Shown in pieces: positions 42,058 to 49,905 of a stretch of 64,000 nucleotides of DNA (positions within the stretch are counted from its first letter, which is position 1; every line of letters starts with the position of its first letter). The notes beneath the pieces are model-generated. The model did not search any database. It saw only the letters and a program-made list of their open reading frames with translations, and was not told the origin of the DNA. The position numbers and the translations under genes are program-made. This DNA comes from JBEKHT01 sp049516595. GTDB lineage: Bacteria; Chloroflexota; Anaerolineae; Anaerolineales; RBG-16-64-43. The stretch is from positions 82,535 through 146,534 of the forward strand of contig JBEKSY010000003.1 in assembly GCA_049516595.1 (NCBI GenBank), in the 5' to 3' direction.

Positions 42058-43233
42058 ATGCGCAATTATCTGGAGGAAATCAATGGCGTGATTGGGGTGA
42101 CGGGCAGCCTGCTGTGTAGCCCGGATGGAACCTTGATCGCCTCCGTTCTGCCCGAGGCCATGTCCGAGGAAACCTTGCTGGTCGTTTCGCGCACTCTCGC
42201 CAAGACCCTGGATGGGCTCCGGTTGGCTAGGCACCGGAAGGTCACCGAGATGGACCTGGCCTACGAATCGGGCCGACTGGTGGTGAAGAATCTCGGCGAA
42301 GGATACCTGATCATCCTGTGCACGCCGAACATCAACGTCTCGCTCTTGAACTTGACTGCGAACCTTGTAGTCAAGAGATTGCAGGAGGCGCTCAAGGCGG
42401 GTGGAGCGCCGTCCAAGAGGGCCGCCGGTCCGAACGTTCCACCGATGCCTGAGCCCCCGCCCCAGGCTGTCACCCCTGCCCCGCCCACGGTTGCGGTCCC
42501 CGCCCCCCTTGCACCGCGCCTTCAGGCTGCCTTGGACATCGTGACGGCGGGGCGCGAGAGGCGAGTCGTCTTGAGGGTCATGGGGGAAGGAGCTGTGCGC
42601 ATACGCTGCCCCTCCGTTGCCGACAAACCCACCCGCCCCGAGGAGGAAGATACCGTCCAGCTGGCCGCTCGCTCCGGACAGCAGGTGGAAGCGACCTTGA
42701 AGGGCATGGGCTATATCGGGGACTCCCGCTTCAACACGCTCTTTGGCAGCGAGCGCATGCGGTTCGCCCACCCGCAGACGCATCTTTATGTGGAAATCTT
42801 CTACGACCACGTGGCCTCATACCACCGCCTGGAGATAGGCAGCCGGCTGCACCTTGACGATTGCACCCTACCACTGGCAGATCTCCTTCTGAGCCAGCTC
42901 CAGAATGTGCAGGCGAGCGAGCCGGATTTCTGGCGCATGGCGGCCGTGCTGATCGATCACGACCTGGGGGGCCCAGGGCAGCCCGAGGCGATCGACGTCA
43001 CTCACATCGTGACGCTCTGCTCAGAGGATTGGGGCTGGTACAAGACCGTCATGATGAACCTGGAGAAGTGCCTGGAGTGGGTTCCCAAGCAACTTCCCGC
43101 AGACCGATCGCCGGGGTTCCAGCACCATGTGGCAAGGCTGCACGAGATGATCGAGGACGCCCCCAAGTCCCTACGCTGGCAGACGCGGGCGCGGATCGGC
43201 GAGCGCCAGCGCTGGTACGAATTGCCGGAGTAG
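42058..43233 (+). CDS. Roadblock domain fused to a nucleotidyltransferase-like domain
   Basis: A 391-residue two-domain protein. Residues 1-115 form a second roadblock/LC7 domain (INGVIGVTGSLLCSPDGTL; LDGLRLARHRKVTEMDLAYE; LGEGYLIILCTPNINVSLL). Residues 118-155 are a proline-rich linker. Residues 160-391 resemble a nucleotidyltransferase-like domain seen in Chloroflexota and other bacteria: RFNTLFGSERMRFAHPQ, VEIFYDHVASYHRLEIGSRL, TLPLADLLLSQLQNVQA and CSEDWGWYKTVMMNLEK. The metal-binding acids of an active transferase are not clearly present, so it could be a binding domain. It sits two bases downstream of the stand-alone roadblock gene. Function unknown. Confidence 0.75.
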   Translation: MRNYLEEINGVIGVTGSLLCSPDGTLIASVLPEAMSEETLLVVSRTLAKTLDGLRLARHRKVTEMDLAYESGRLVVKNLGEGYLIILCTPNINVSLLNLTANLVVKRLQEALKAGGAPSKRAAGPNVPPMPEPPPQAVTPAPPTVAVPAPLAPRLQAALDIVTAGRERRVVLRVMGEGAVRIRCPSVADKPTRPEEEDTVQLAARSGQQVEATLKGMGYIGDSRFNTLFGSERMRFAHPQTHLYVEIFYDHVASYHRLEIGSRLHLDDCTLPLADLLLSQLQNVQASEPDFWRMAAVLIDHDLGGPGQPEAIDVTHIVTLCSEDWGWYKTVMMNLEKCLEWVPKQLPADRSPGFQHHVARLHEMIEDAPKSLRWQTRARIGERQRWYELPE

Positions 43234-43266
43234 GCGGAAAAGGGGAACCTCCCGTGGCTATACAAA

Positions 43267-43306
43267 GGTCACAAGAGCCCAACCGATCGGTTGGGCTCTT
43301 GTGACC
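43267..43306. terminator. Perfect 40 bp palindrome, bidirectional terminator
   Basis: GGTCACAAGAGCCCAACCGA followed at once by its exact reverse complement, 20 bp each, with no unpaired loop in duplex form. It lies between the convergent roadblock-fusion gene and the low-GC gene at 43345. A short purine tail follows it on the plus strand. Confidence 0.75.
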
Positions 43307-43344
43307 GGGGAAAAAGTGTTGGTCTTTGTTTAACTCTTCTGCTT

Positions 43345-43779
43345 TCAAACCACCAGACGATTGAAGAAGGAGCGGTAGCGCTGCAAGGCCTTGCGGAGAT
43401 CTTCAGTAGAGACATCATTGCCCTGATTCCACTGGCCCTCCAGCGAGCTATGTTCGTTTGCGAACATCTGGGTGATTTGCCCGATCACCTCAGATACCAG
43501 CGCATCCGCCTGCAGGACAGCAGAGCGCGGTTCGTCCACAAACTTGCCCTGGATCTCATTCCAGAGCGTGCGAAAACGCTCTGATTCCTTACGGTTAAGC
43601 AGGGCCGCCGATGATCCGGCATTCGTGCCGACAAGGGCTTCGTGAGTAATCGTCTCGCCCATTGGAGCCTCGTGGAAAAGAGCCCCATCCACCGGGACTT
43701 TGTTCGCAAAAAGATCCGAATTTACTACCGGGCTGGTCGTGTCCTTATCGGTTCTCTCAACGATATCTGAGGTATTCAT
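43345..43779 (-). CDS. Hypothetical protein, member of a local paralogous pair (no membrane span)
   Basis: A 144-residue protein starting at ATG 43779, with GGAGA seven bases upstream. It shares a pattern with the protein at 43815: ERFRTLWNEIQGKFVDEPRSA against ERYLADWTSVQAKFVDQPGQA, an ADxLxxEV helix, and a C-terminal TEDLRKALQRYRSFFNRL against TEELRQAMIYYRSLFDEL. It lacks the N-terminal membrane helix. The N-terminal 60 residues are polar and possibly disordered. Base composition is clearly AT-richer than most of the window, which suggests transfer. Function unknown; the shared domain is probably a helical bundle. Confidence 0.7.
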   Translation of the reverse strand: MNTSDIVERTDKDTTSPVVNSDLFANKVPVDGALFHEAPMGETITHEALVGTNAGSSAALLNRKESERFRTLWNEIQGKFVDEPRSAVLQADALVSEVIGQITQMFANEHSSLEGQWNQGNDVSTEDLRKALQRYRSFFNRLVV

Positions 43780-43814
43780 ATGTTTCTCCTCTCCAAAATA
43801 CTGTCCATTCACCT

Positions 43815-44384
43815 CTATTTCTTTTCTTTCTTTTCTGGAGCGACTGTCTCTGTTTTGAGGAGTTCATCGAACAGAGACCGGTAATAAATCATGGCCTGCC
43901 TTAATTCTTCAGTATCTGCCTGGTGGTGCTCATTTTTAATCGCGATCTCCCGCGCGGCACGGTAATTACTCACCAAAGCAGGATAATTCACCGAGATATC
44001 GGCCGCCCGCTGCTCAAAATCAGATACTGGATAGGCACGAATCTGCATGACTTCCATGATCAGGTGGTCGGCCTCTACAGTCGCCTGTCCTGGTTGGTCG
44101 ACAAATTTGGCCTGGACAGAAGTCCAATCAGCCAGATAACGCTCGCGCTCCTTAATGGAAAGTGGACGAATATTCAAAGTCCCAACATGCTTCCGTCGTT
44201 CATCCAGCTCTGTTTGTGCTTTCTTCTCGTTACCCATGGTCTTCACAGTGCGATCATATTCAGATCCACCATATTGATCATGGAACCGCTCCGAACGTCT
44301 ACGGCGGGAAAAAATCGGCCCCAATATGGCGCCCAGGATCACCAATACCACAACAACAGCGATGATAATATATAGAGTATTCAT
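43815..44384 (-). CDS. Membrane-anchored hypothetical protein, paralogue of the neighbour
   Basis: A 189-residue protein with an N-terminal span (TLYIIIAVVVVLVILGAILG) followed by a basic RRRR segment, so the remainder is probably cytoplasmic. Residues 70-178 form the shared helical domain (RYLADWTSVQAKFVDQPGQA; ADHLIMEVMQIRAYP; TEELRQAMIYYRSLFDELL). Such proteins are widespread as uncharacterised short membrane proteins, as recalled and not searched. It lies 35 bases upstream of the soluble paralogue and they are likely co-transcribed. AT-rich composition like its neighbour. Confidence 0.72.
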   Translation of the reverse strand: MNTLYIIIAVVVVLVILGAILGPIFSRRRRSERFHDQYGGSEYDRTVKTMGNEKKAQTELDERRKHVGTLNIRPLSIKERERYLADWTSVQAKFVDQPGQATVEADHLIMEVMQIRAYPVSDFEQRAADISVNYPALVSNYRAAREIAIKNEHHQADTEELRQAMIYYRSLFDELLKTETVAPEKKEKK

Positions 44385-44637
44385 AAGAAATCTCCTTGGA
44401 TTTGATCTGACAGGCCTGATGCGTAAATGAGCCGTAGCAGGCTTGTCGAGCTACGAAACCGTATGGAACTCCTTTTTCATCTTACAATCAATATTTCCCG
44501 GCCGCATCCATCGACTGGGGAATATCGATCTCCGCCATTTGGGGGAGACATAAGAAAGCAGGGCGCGTCGCATTCTGCTTTGGTGGATGCCATTTAATAT
44601 GATATATGATCTGCACTCCAATACTACAAAAGTGTTT
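44385..44637. other. AT-rich intergenic region, no gene seen
   Basis: About 250 bases between the island gene and the integrase remnant, AT-richer than the rest of the window. No frame, hairpin or repeat of note was recognised. Confidence 0.35.
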
Positions 44638-45108
44638 TCATCTGGAATCGGAATTCAAACAAAATAGGGAGGTCTCATTCTTCGCCGTCGCCGTTCCGCG
44701 CTGGAGCAGCGCCTCGACCTCTTCTTTGGTGATAGTCTGGACGACCCCCGCTACGATCAGCGGCGGCTCGATCTGGCGGATTACATTGACCTTGACCAGC
44801 CCCTCGTCCAACGCCCAATGCCACAGCGCCGAGAGGTTGGTGTGGATATTGTTCACCAATTTGGCCGACAGGGGTGCTGCTTCGCGCGGAGCAAGACCAT
44901 CCGGGTGGGCGATATACTCCTGCTCCAGCCAGCCAAAAAAACTCCACCAGGCGGGCGCGCGGGATCGAGGCAATAGGTGGATCGTCCGGGAAATAGAACA
45001 GCAGCTTTTTGAAGGGGACGCGGTCGCCGAAGATGGTATGGTCGCTCTTGCCGGCCGCCTGCTTGCAGCGGATCATCCCCTCGCAGGCTTGAGATAATGT
45101 GATTTGTT
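44638..45108 (-). pseudogene. Remnant of a tyrosine-recombinase integrase (N-terminal part, frameshifted)
   Basis: On the minus strand, from about 45108, the sequence reads LSQACEGMIRCKQAAGKSDH then PFKKLLFYFPDDPPIASIPR and ARLVEFF, the start of a phage-type integrase N-terminal (SAM-like, core-binding) domain. A frameshift near 44945 moves it into a second frame that continues FFGWLEQEYIAHPDGLAP, then LSAKLVNNIHTNLSALWHWA and TITKEEVEALL, the usual end of that domain before the catalytic part. There it breaks off with unrelated residues, so the catalytic R-H-R-Y domain is missing and the gene is dead. A start codon was not identified. Its place next to tRNA-Pro fits integration of a mobile island. 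Confidence 0.75.
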
Positions 45109-45234
45109 TACTCGATAAGAAAACTCCTCTCCTGGATTAATTCCGAGTACGGCAAATCGGTTTTTTTGTCTCCAGAGAGGAGCGAGCCGTGAGGTCTATA
45201 CTTCGACCATTATTCGATTTTTGCCGACCAAAAA

Positions 45235-45267
45235 GCACACGGCTAGTCTGGGAGACTAGCCGTGTGC
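45235..45267 (-). terminator. Intrinsic terminator of tRNA-Pro
   Basis: A 15 bp perfect stem (GCACACGGCTAGTCT / AGACTAGCCGTGTGC) with a GGG loop; on the minus strand it is followed by CTTTTTGG. It starts eight bases downstream of the tRNA 3' end. Confidence 0.88.
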
Positions 45268-45274
45268 CCTTTAG

Positions 45275-45348
45275 TCGGGGCGCCGGGATTTGAACCCGGG
45301 ACCTCACGGACCCGAACCGTGCGCTCTACCGAACTGAGCCACGCCCCG
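45275..45348 (-). tRNA. tRNA-Pro (anticodon CGG)
   Basis: A 74-nucleotide cloverleaf on the minus strand. Acceptor pairs CGGGGCG with CGCCCCG, including the C1 typical of proline tRNAs; T8 follows the acceptor; anticodon stem CACGG/CCGTG carries a loop TTCGGGT with anticodon CGG; T arm has GGTTCAAATCC. Discriminator A, and CCA is not encoded. Reads the proline codon CCG. An integrase fragment is just downstream, so this tRNA is a likely former attachment site. Confidence 0.95.
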
Positions 45349-45532
45349 ATTCGCTGGCATTATATCGCACCCCCCCATGCCCAGCGCAGGAATGTGATGG
45401 CCCGACATAAGGCTCGGCCGGGTCTGTGTCTCCCCTTTTGGGCTGCAACAATCATGGGACGATGGGTCGGGCCAGCGAGCGGAAAGTCCCGGGGGGCCTC
45501 TTCTCGGATGGGAATAGGACAGGACGGGCCCC

Positions 45533-46831
45533 TTAGGAATGCGGCGCTCGCGGCTCCTCTCCAACCGCCTCCTGCCGGTCGGGGATCCGGAAGGCGAAAC
45601 GGCTACCCTTGCCCACCACGCTCTCGGCCCAGATCCGGCCGCCGTGGCGGTCGACCATCGACTTGGCGACCGAGAGCCCCAGGCCCAGGCCTCCGCGTCG
45701 CCTGCGGAGATGCGACTCGACTTGATAGAAGCGATCGAAAATGCGCTCCAGCTTGTCGGCCGGGATTCCGATCCCATCGTCGACGACCTCGAACTCCACC
45801 CAACCGGACCGCTCGCCAGCCCCGGCCGGGATCCCCCGCGCACCCACGAGCAGATGGCCTCCTGGACCGGTGAAGGAAAGGGCGTTGTCCACCAGGTTCT
45901 CGAGAGCCAGCAACACCTTCTCCCGGTCTGCCTCCAGCAGCATCCCGATGGGGGTACATTCGGTCCGCAGGTTGATGTAGCGCTGCTGTGCGGTGAGGGC
46001 GAAACGCTGGCGGATGTCGTCCAGGGCCTCCTGCACGGAGAACGTCTTGGGGGTGAGCTTGGAAACGTTGGGATCCAGGTAAGTAAGTCGCGAGAGATCC
46101 TCGATAATCTTCTTTAACCGTTCCGCATTGCGCACAATGACTTCCAACTGGTCCCGTACCTCGGGCGAAGCCCCCTCCCGTAGAAATGCGGCATGACCAA
46201 GGATCAACCCCAAAGGGGTCCGAAACTCGTGTGAGGCAATCGCAATAAAGTCGGATTTGACTGTGTCCAGGCTGGAGAGTTGCTTGTAGGCCTCCTGAAC
46301 ATCCCGCAGCAGGCGGATATTGCCGATCGCGGTGGCCGCCTGGACGGAAAGACTCTCTAGGAGAGAAGCGTCTTCCCCAGTATAATCAGCACCGCCTCCC
46401 TTGTTGAGGGCCTTCAGCACCCCGATGGACTTGTCGCGAAAAACGAGTGGGACCGCCAGGACGGATCTCGTCGGCAGGCCGAGCAGTTGACCCAGGGCCT
46501 GGAGGGGGCGCGAATCCTGTCCTCGCACCTGGAGCACGGCAGGCCTTCGCCGCCGGAACACCTGGCCAGCGATGCTGTGCTCAAGCGGAATGGATACAAC
46601 CTTCATGGCTTCCGGGGTCAGCCAGGGAGCCACCTCGAGGCGGAGTTGTTGGATCTCCGGGTCAAACAAAAGGAGGCAGCTGTACTCGCTGTCCGATAGT
46701 TCGGTGGCCGCATCTACGATGGCTTGCAGGAGTGGCTGAAGTTCCAGCGTGGTGGCCAGAACCCGATGGATTTCGAGGAGCCGTTCCAGACGCCGGACTC
46801 TTTCGACCGCCAGTGGGAAATTGACGTCCAT
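45533..46831 (-). CDS. Soluble GAF-domain histidine kinase
   Basis: A 432-residue cytoplasmic kinase without membrane spans. An N-terminal helix (VRRLERLLEIHRVLATTLEL) leads into a GAF domain (about residues 30-175: SDSEYSCLLLFDPEIQQLRL and DKSIGVLKALNKG). The HisKA box has the phospho-acceptor His in IAIASHEFRTPLGLILG; the N box is ENLVDNALSFTGPGG; G boxes are VVDDGIGIPADKLERIF and RGGLGLGLSVAK. The start is ATG 46831, with a TATAAT box just upstream; the frame is open further but across the promoter. No response regulator is adjacent, so it is an orphan. The ligand is unknown. Confidence 0.9.
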   Translation of the reverse strand: MDVNFPLAVERVRRLERLLEIHRVLATTLELQPLLQAIVDAATELSDSEYSCLLLFDPEIQQLRLEVAPWLTPEAMKVVSIPLEHSIAGQVFRRRRPAVLQVRGQDSRPLQALGQLLGLPTRSVLAVPLVFRDKSIGVLKALNKGGGADYTGEDASLLESLSVQAATAIGNIRLLRDVQEAYKQLSSLDTVKSDFIAIASHEFRTPLGLILGHAAFLREGASPEVRDQLEVIVRNAERLKKIIEDLSRLTYLDPNVSKLTPKTFSVQEALDDIRQRFALTAQQRYINLRTECTPIGMLLEADREKVLLALENLVDNALSFTGPGGHLLVGARGIPAGAGERSGWVEFEVVDDGIGIPADKLERIFDRFYQVESHLRRRRGGLGLGLSVAKSMVDRHGGRIWAESVVGKGSRFAFRIPDRQEAVGEEPRAPHS

Positions 46832-46849
46832 AGGGGATTGACTCAATCG

Positions 46850-46855
46850 ATTATA
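46850..46855 (-). promoter_or_regulatory. -10 box of the GAF kinase
   Basis: A perfect TATAAT on the minus strand at 46855-46850, about 19 bases before the ATG at 46831; the -35 region is not close to consensus. A short leader is implied. Confidence 0.4.
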
Positions 46856-46911
46856 GCATAGGCATTTTCTCGAGAAGGAATGGACGGCGCTGCGATTAGG
46901 AGGGACAAGGC

Positions 46912-47997
46912 ATGTCCGCAACATCGAACAAGAAAGTCCGGGTGGCCATCATCGGCGTGGGGAATTGCGCCTCCTCACTGGTCCAGGGAGTTCATTTCTA
47001 TCAAGACGCCGCGGAGGGGGTCGCGATCCCGGGCCTGATGCACGCCACCCTGGGCGGCTATCACATTGGCGACATTGAATTCACGGCGGCCTTCGATGTG
47101 GTCGAGGGGAAGGTGGGTAAGGACCTGTCCGAGGCCATCTACGCCTATCCCAACAACACGATCCGGTTCGCGGATGTTCCCTCTCTAGGAATCCCGGTGT
47201 ATCGAGGCATGACCCACGATGGTTTGGGCAAGTACCTCTCCCAGGTCGTCAAAAAGGCCCCGGGCCCAACGGCAGATATCGTCCGCATCCTGAAGGAAAC
47301 GCAAACGGACGTGGTGGTGAATTATCTCCCGGTGGGCTCAGAAATGGCGACCAAGTGGTATGTCGAACAGGTGCTCGAGGCGGGCTGCGCGCTCGTGAAC
47401 TGTATTCCCGTCTTCATCGCCAGCCAACCGTATTGGCAGGAGCGGTTCGAGCAGCGCGGCCTTCCCGTCATCGGCGACGACATCAAGAGTCAGGTAGGGG
47501 CCACGATTGTGCATCGCGTACTCACTTCTCTCTTCGTGGATCGGGGAGTCCGGCTCGACCACACCTATCAACTGAACTTTGGCGGAAATACCGACTTCTA
47601 CAACATGTTGGAGCGCGAGAGGCTGGAGAGCAAGAAGATCTCCAAGACGGGCGCCGTGACCTCGCAGCTGCCTTACAAACTTCCTGAGCAGGATGTGCAC
47701 GTGGGCCCAAGCGACTACGTACCCTGGCTCACCGACCGCAAGTTCTGCTATATCCGCATGGAGGGGACAACCTTTGGCAATGTGCCTCTCAACCTGGAGC
47801 TGAAACTGGAAGTCTGGGATTCCCCGAACTCCGCGGGGGTCGTCATCGATGCCATTCGATGCGCCAAGATCGCCCTGGACCGGGGCCTGAAGGGCGCCGT
47901 GGAAGCACCTTCCTCGTACTTCATGAAGACGCCTCCCAAGCAGTTCACGGACAACGAGGCTCATCAGCGCCTGGAGGATTTTATCGAGGGATCCTAA
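46912..47997 (+). CDS. ino1: Inositol-3-phosphate synthase (myo-inositol-1-phosphate synthase)
   Basis: A 361-residue NAD-dependent isomerase converting glucose 6-phosphate to 1D-myo-inositol 3-phosphate, the entry to inositol lipid and mycothiol-like metabolites. The NAD-binding loop GVGNCASSLVQG is at about residues 15-26; the central domain has FGGNTDFYNMLERERLESKK in part and FIASQPYWQERFEQ; the C-terminus ends TDNEAHQRLEDFIEG. Length fits the archaeal/actinobacterial type rather than the 500-residue eukaryotic enzyme. The start ATG 46912 follows AGGAGG. Divergent from the GAF kinase and followed by the DUF6504-like gene. Confidence 0.95.
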   Translation: MSATSNKKVRVAIIGVGNCASSLVQGVHFYQDAAEGVAIPGLMHATLGGYHIGDIEFTAAFDVVEGKVGKDLSEAIYAYPNNTIRFADVPSLGIPVYRGMTHDGLGKYLSQVVKKAPGPTADIVRILKETQTDVVVNYLPVGSEMATKWYVEQVLEAGCALVNCIPVFIASQPYWQERFEQRGLPVIGDDIKSQVGATIVHRVLTSLFVDRGVRLDHTYQLNFGGNTDFYNMLERERLESKKISKTGAVTSQLPYKLPEQDVHVGPSDYVPWLTDRKFCYIRMEGTTFGNVPLNLELKLEVWDSPNSAGVVIDAIRCAKIALDRGLKGAVEAPSSYFMKTPPKQFTDNEAHQRLEDFIEGS

Positions 47998-48061
47998 GGG
48001 AACTCCCTTCCAGGCATCGATACAGCCGACCGGCCTCCGGAAGCTACCCGTGCCAACCGCG

Positions 48062-48427
48062 ATGGAGACATCCCAATTCATTGGTGAACCCATTCGGGTT
48101 GGATTTGAGGAAGATCCTCTTCTCCTCAAGAAACCCAAGTGCCCTTCCAGATTCGAATGGAGGGGAGTGACATACCAGATCCTCGAGGTCTTGGCGGAAT
48201 GGCACACGTACCGTCGGCGGGGGCAAGCCGAAGGTGAGCGGCCAGGCCCGCCAGGCGAGATCCCGTCCCAGAGAGGATCCTGGGGAGTCGGAAAAACGTA
48301 CTTTCGAGTGAGGACCGGGGCGGGGCGTGTGTTTGTGCTCTACTACGATCGAACCCCCCGCGATGTGGACGACCGAGGGGGAGCCTGGCTGCTGCGGGAA
48401 GAGATTCTGGGTCATTCGCCGCAATAG
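48062..48427 (+). CDS. DUF6504-like protein
   Basis: A 121-residue protein with the pattern of DUF6504: FIGEPIRVGFEEDPLLLKKP, SRFEWRGVTYQILEVLAEW, then a charged insert and WGVGKTYFRVRTGAGRVFVL followed by YYDR. The fold appears small and beta-rich; the family is uncharacterised and mostly reported from high-GC bacteria as far as recalled. The start is taken as ATG 48062 (METSQFIGE); GTG 48050 is an alternative. It lies 64 bases after ino1, perhaps in the same transcript. Confidence 0.65.
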   Translation: METSQFIGEPIRVGFEEDPLLLKKPKCPSRFEWRGVTYQILEVLAEWHTYRRRGQAEGERPGPPGEIPSQRGSWGVGKTYFRVRTGAGRVFVLYYDRTPRDVDDRGGAWLLREEILGHSPQ

Positions 48428-48477
48428 CCGAAATCCAGTCCAGCCCTCGTGAGTGGGAAAGCCTGCAAGCCGGGGAC

Positions 48478-49752
48478 CTATTGGACCGGAACGGACATCC
48501 AGTGGGTGCCGCCATCCGTGGTCGAGTAGACCTGGTTCCCGGAGGCAGCCCAGCCCGTCTTAGGATCCACGAAAAGAATGCGCTCCACCCCCACACCGGC
48601 CGATATCGCTTCGCTGGAAAGCACAGGTTTCCAAGCTTGTCCACCATCCACGGTCCTGTACAAGGTGCCCTGGGCGAGACCCATCCAACCCACCTGCGAT
48701 GAGGCCAGGGAGAGGCCCGCCACATAGCCCGAGATCGGCAGGGTGCTGCCCCCGTTGATGGAAGCCGAGGCCGCCAGATTCCAGTGATTGCCCCCGTCCC
48801 CGGAAACAAAGATCGACTTCTCCTGCAGGCCCATGCCGTGGTCTCCGCCACACAAGATCCAGACGTGATTCGCATCGAGCGCGGCAATAGCCGTCTCGAA
48901 GGAGGACACACAGGGTGAGGCCAGTTCTTTCCAACTTGCCCCTCCGTCATGAGTGACCATCAGGTTGCTTGGAGCTCCCCCGATCCAGGAGAGGATCCAG
49001 GCATCGCTGGCGGTGGGTCGCGTCATTTTCACCTCGACGCCCAAGAGCTGAGGTTGCACGCTCAGGGGTTGCCACCCCGCGTTCGCCCCCCCAAAGGCCA
49101 GCAACTCAAACGTGCACTGGGTCAAATCCGTGCAACTACGCTGGAGGGCCCACGCCGTTCCGCCGGCAACCTCCAGGGCAGCGATTTCCCCGACCGGGTT
49201 CTGATCCAACCAGGACTTGCCTCCATCGGTCGTGGCGAAGAATCCCGGGCCGAAGACCCATCCCCGCTGGGCATCCAGAAACCGGACTTGGCTGACGTCC
49301 TTCCCCGGAACCGCAGAACCTTGGGCAGAGGGGGTAGGTGTGGGCTGCGGGGACACGGGTTGGGCCAGAGCGGTCCATGTTCGGCCGCCGTCATCCGTCG
49401 TGTAGACCGATGGGCTGCAGATTCCGGAGGCGTCACAGGCCGTGCCCAGCACCCAGCCCCGACTCGCATTGATAAAATCCAAATCCTGGATGCTGGCCGG
49501 CGCGCTCGAGAGAGGACCTGGACCCTGGCTCGCGGTAGGCACTTGCGTTGGAGTTGCCGAGGGGATAGCTGTCGTCGCAGTCGGGGTCAACCCTGAGGCC
49601 GTGGCTGTAGGTGTGTTGGTCAAGGGAACAGTTGCCTGCGGGCTTGGGACCTCCGTTGCCTGGGGGGGCGTGAGCCGCACGCCCAGGCACCCGGTCATCA
49701 CCCATGCCAGGCTGAGCCCGGCCAACGCTTGGATTGTGCTTCTTCTCACCAC
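48478..49752 (-). CDS. Lipoprotein with BNR/YCF48-like repeats
   Basis: A 424-residue exported lipoprotein. The signal peptide ends with VMTGC, a lipobox, at about residue 22; a Pro/Thr-rich linker follows (residues 30-80). The rest has repeated Asp-box-like motifs: VYTTDDGGRTWTAL, FFATTDGGKSWLDQ, MVTHDGGASWKEL, IFVSGDGGNHWNLA, LYRTVDGGQAWKP and a final VYSTTDGGTHWMSV, the spacing of a beta-propeller as in YCF48/HCF136 or sialidase-like proteins. It probably binds or monitors something outside the cell; an enzyme cannot be named. Related lipoproteins with sugar-binding propellers are common in this phylum. Confidence 0.85.
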   Translation of the reverse strand: MVRRSTIQALAGLSLAWVMTGCLGVRLTPPQATEVPSPQATVPLTNTPTATASGLTPTATTAIPSATPTQVPTASQGPGPLSSAPASIQDLDFINASRGWVLGTACDASGICSPSVYTTDDGGRTWTALAQPVSPQPTPTPSAQGSAVPGKDVSQVRFLDAQRGWVFGPGFFATTDGGKSWLDQNPVGEIAALEVAGGTAWALQRSCTDLTQCTFELLAFGGANAGWQPLSVQPQLLGVEVKMTRPTASDAWILSWIGGAPSNLMVTHDGGASWKELASPCVSSFETAIAALDANHVWILCGGDHGMGLQEKSIFVSGDGGNHWNLAASASINGGSTLPISGYVAGLSLASSQVGWMGLAQGTLYRTVDGGQAWKPVLSSEAISAGVGVERILFVDPKTGWAASGNQVYSTTDGGTHWMSVPVQ

Positions 49753-49905
49753 AGATCCTCCTTGCCGGTTTCGCCGGTGTCCCCCAGGAGACCCTCATTA
49801 GGGTTGGTCTCCGCTTCGCTGGAACTCATCCAGCCCGCAAAGAATCCGCACTACCCGCTTGAGGCGCGGCCTAAGGGAGGTTGCAAAGGACGCGCCAACC
49901 CGTAG

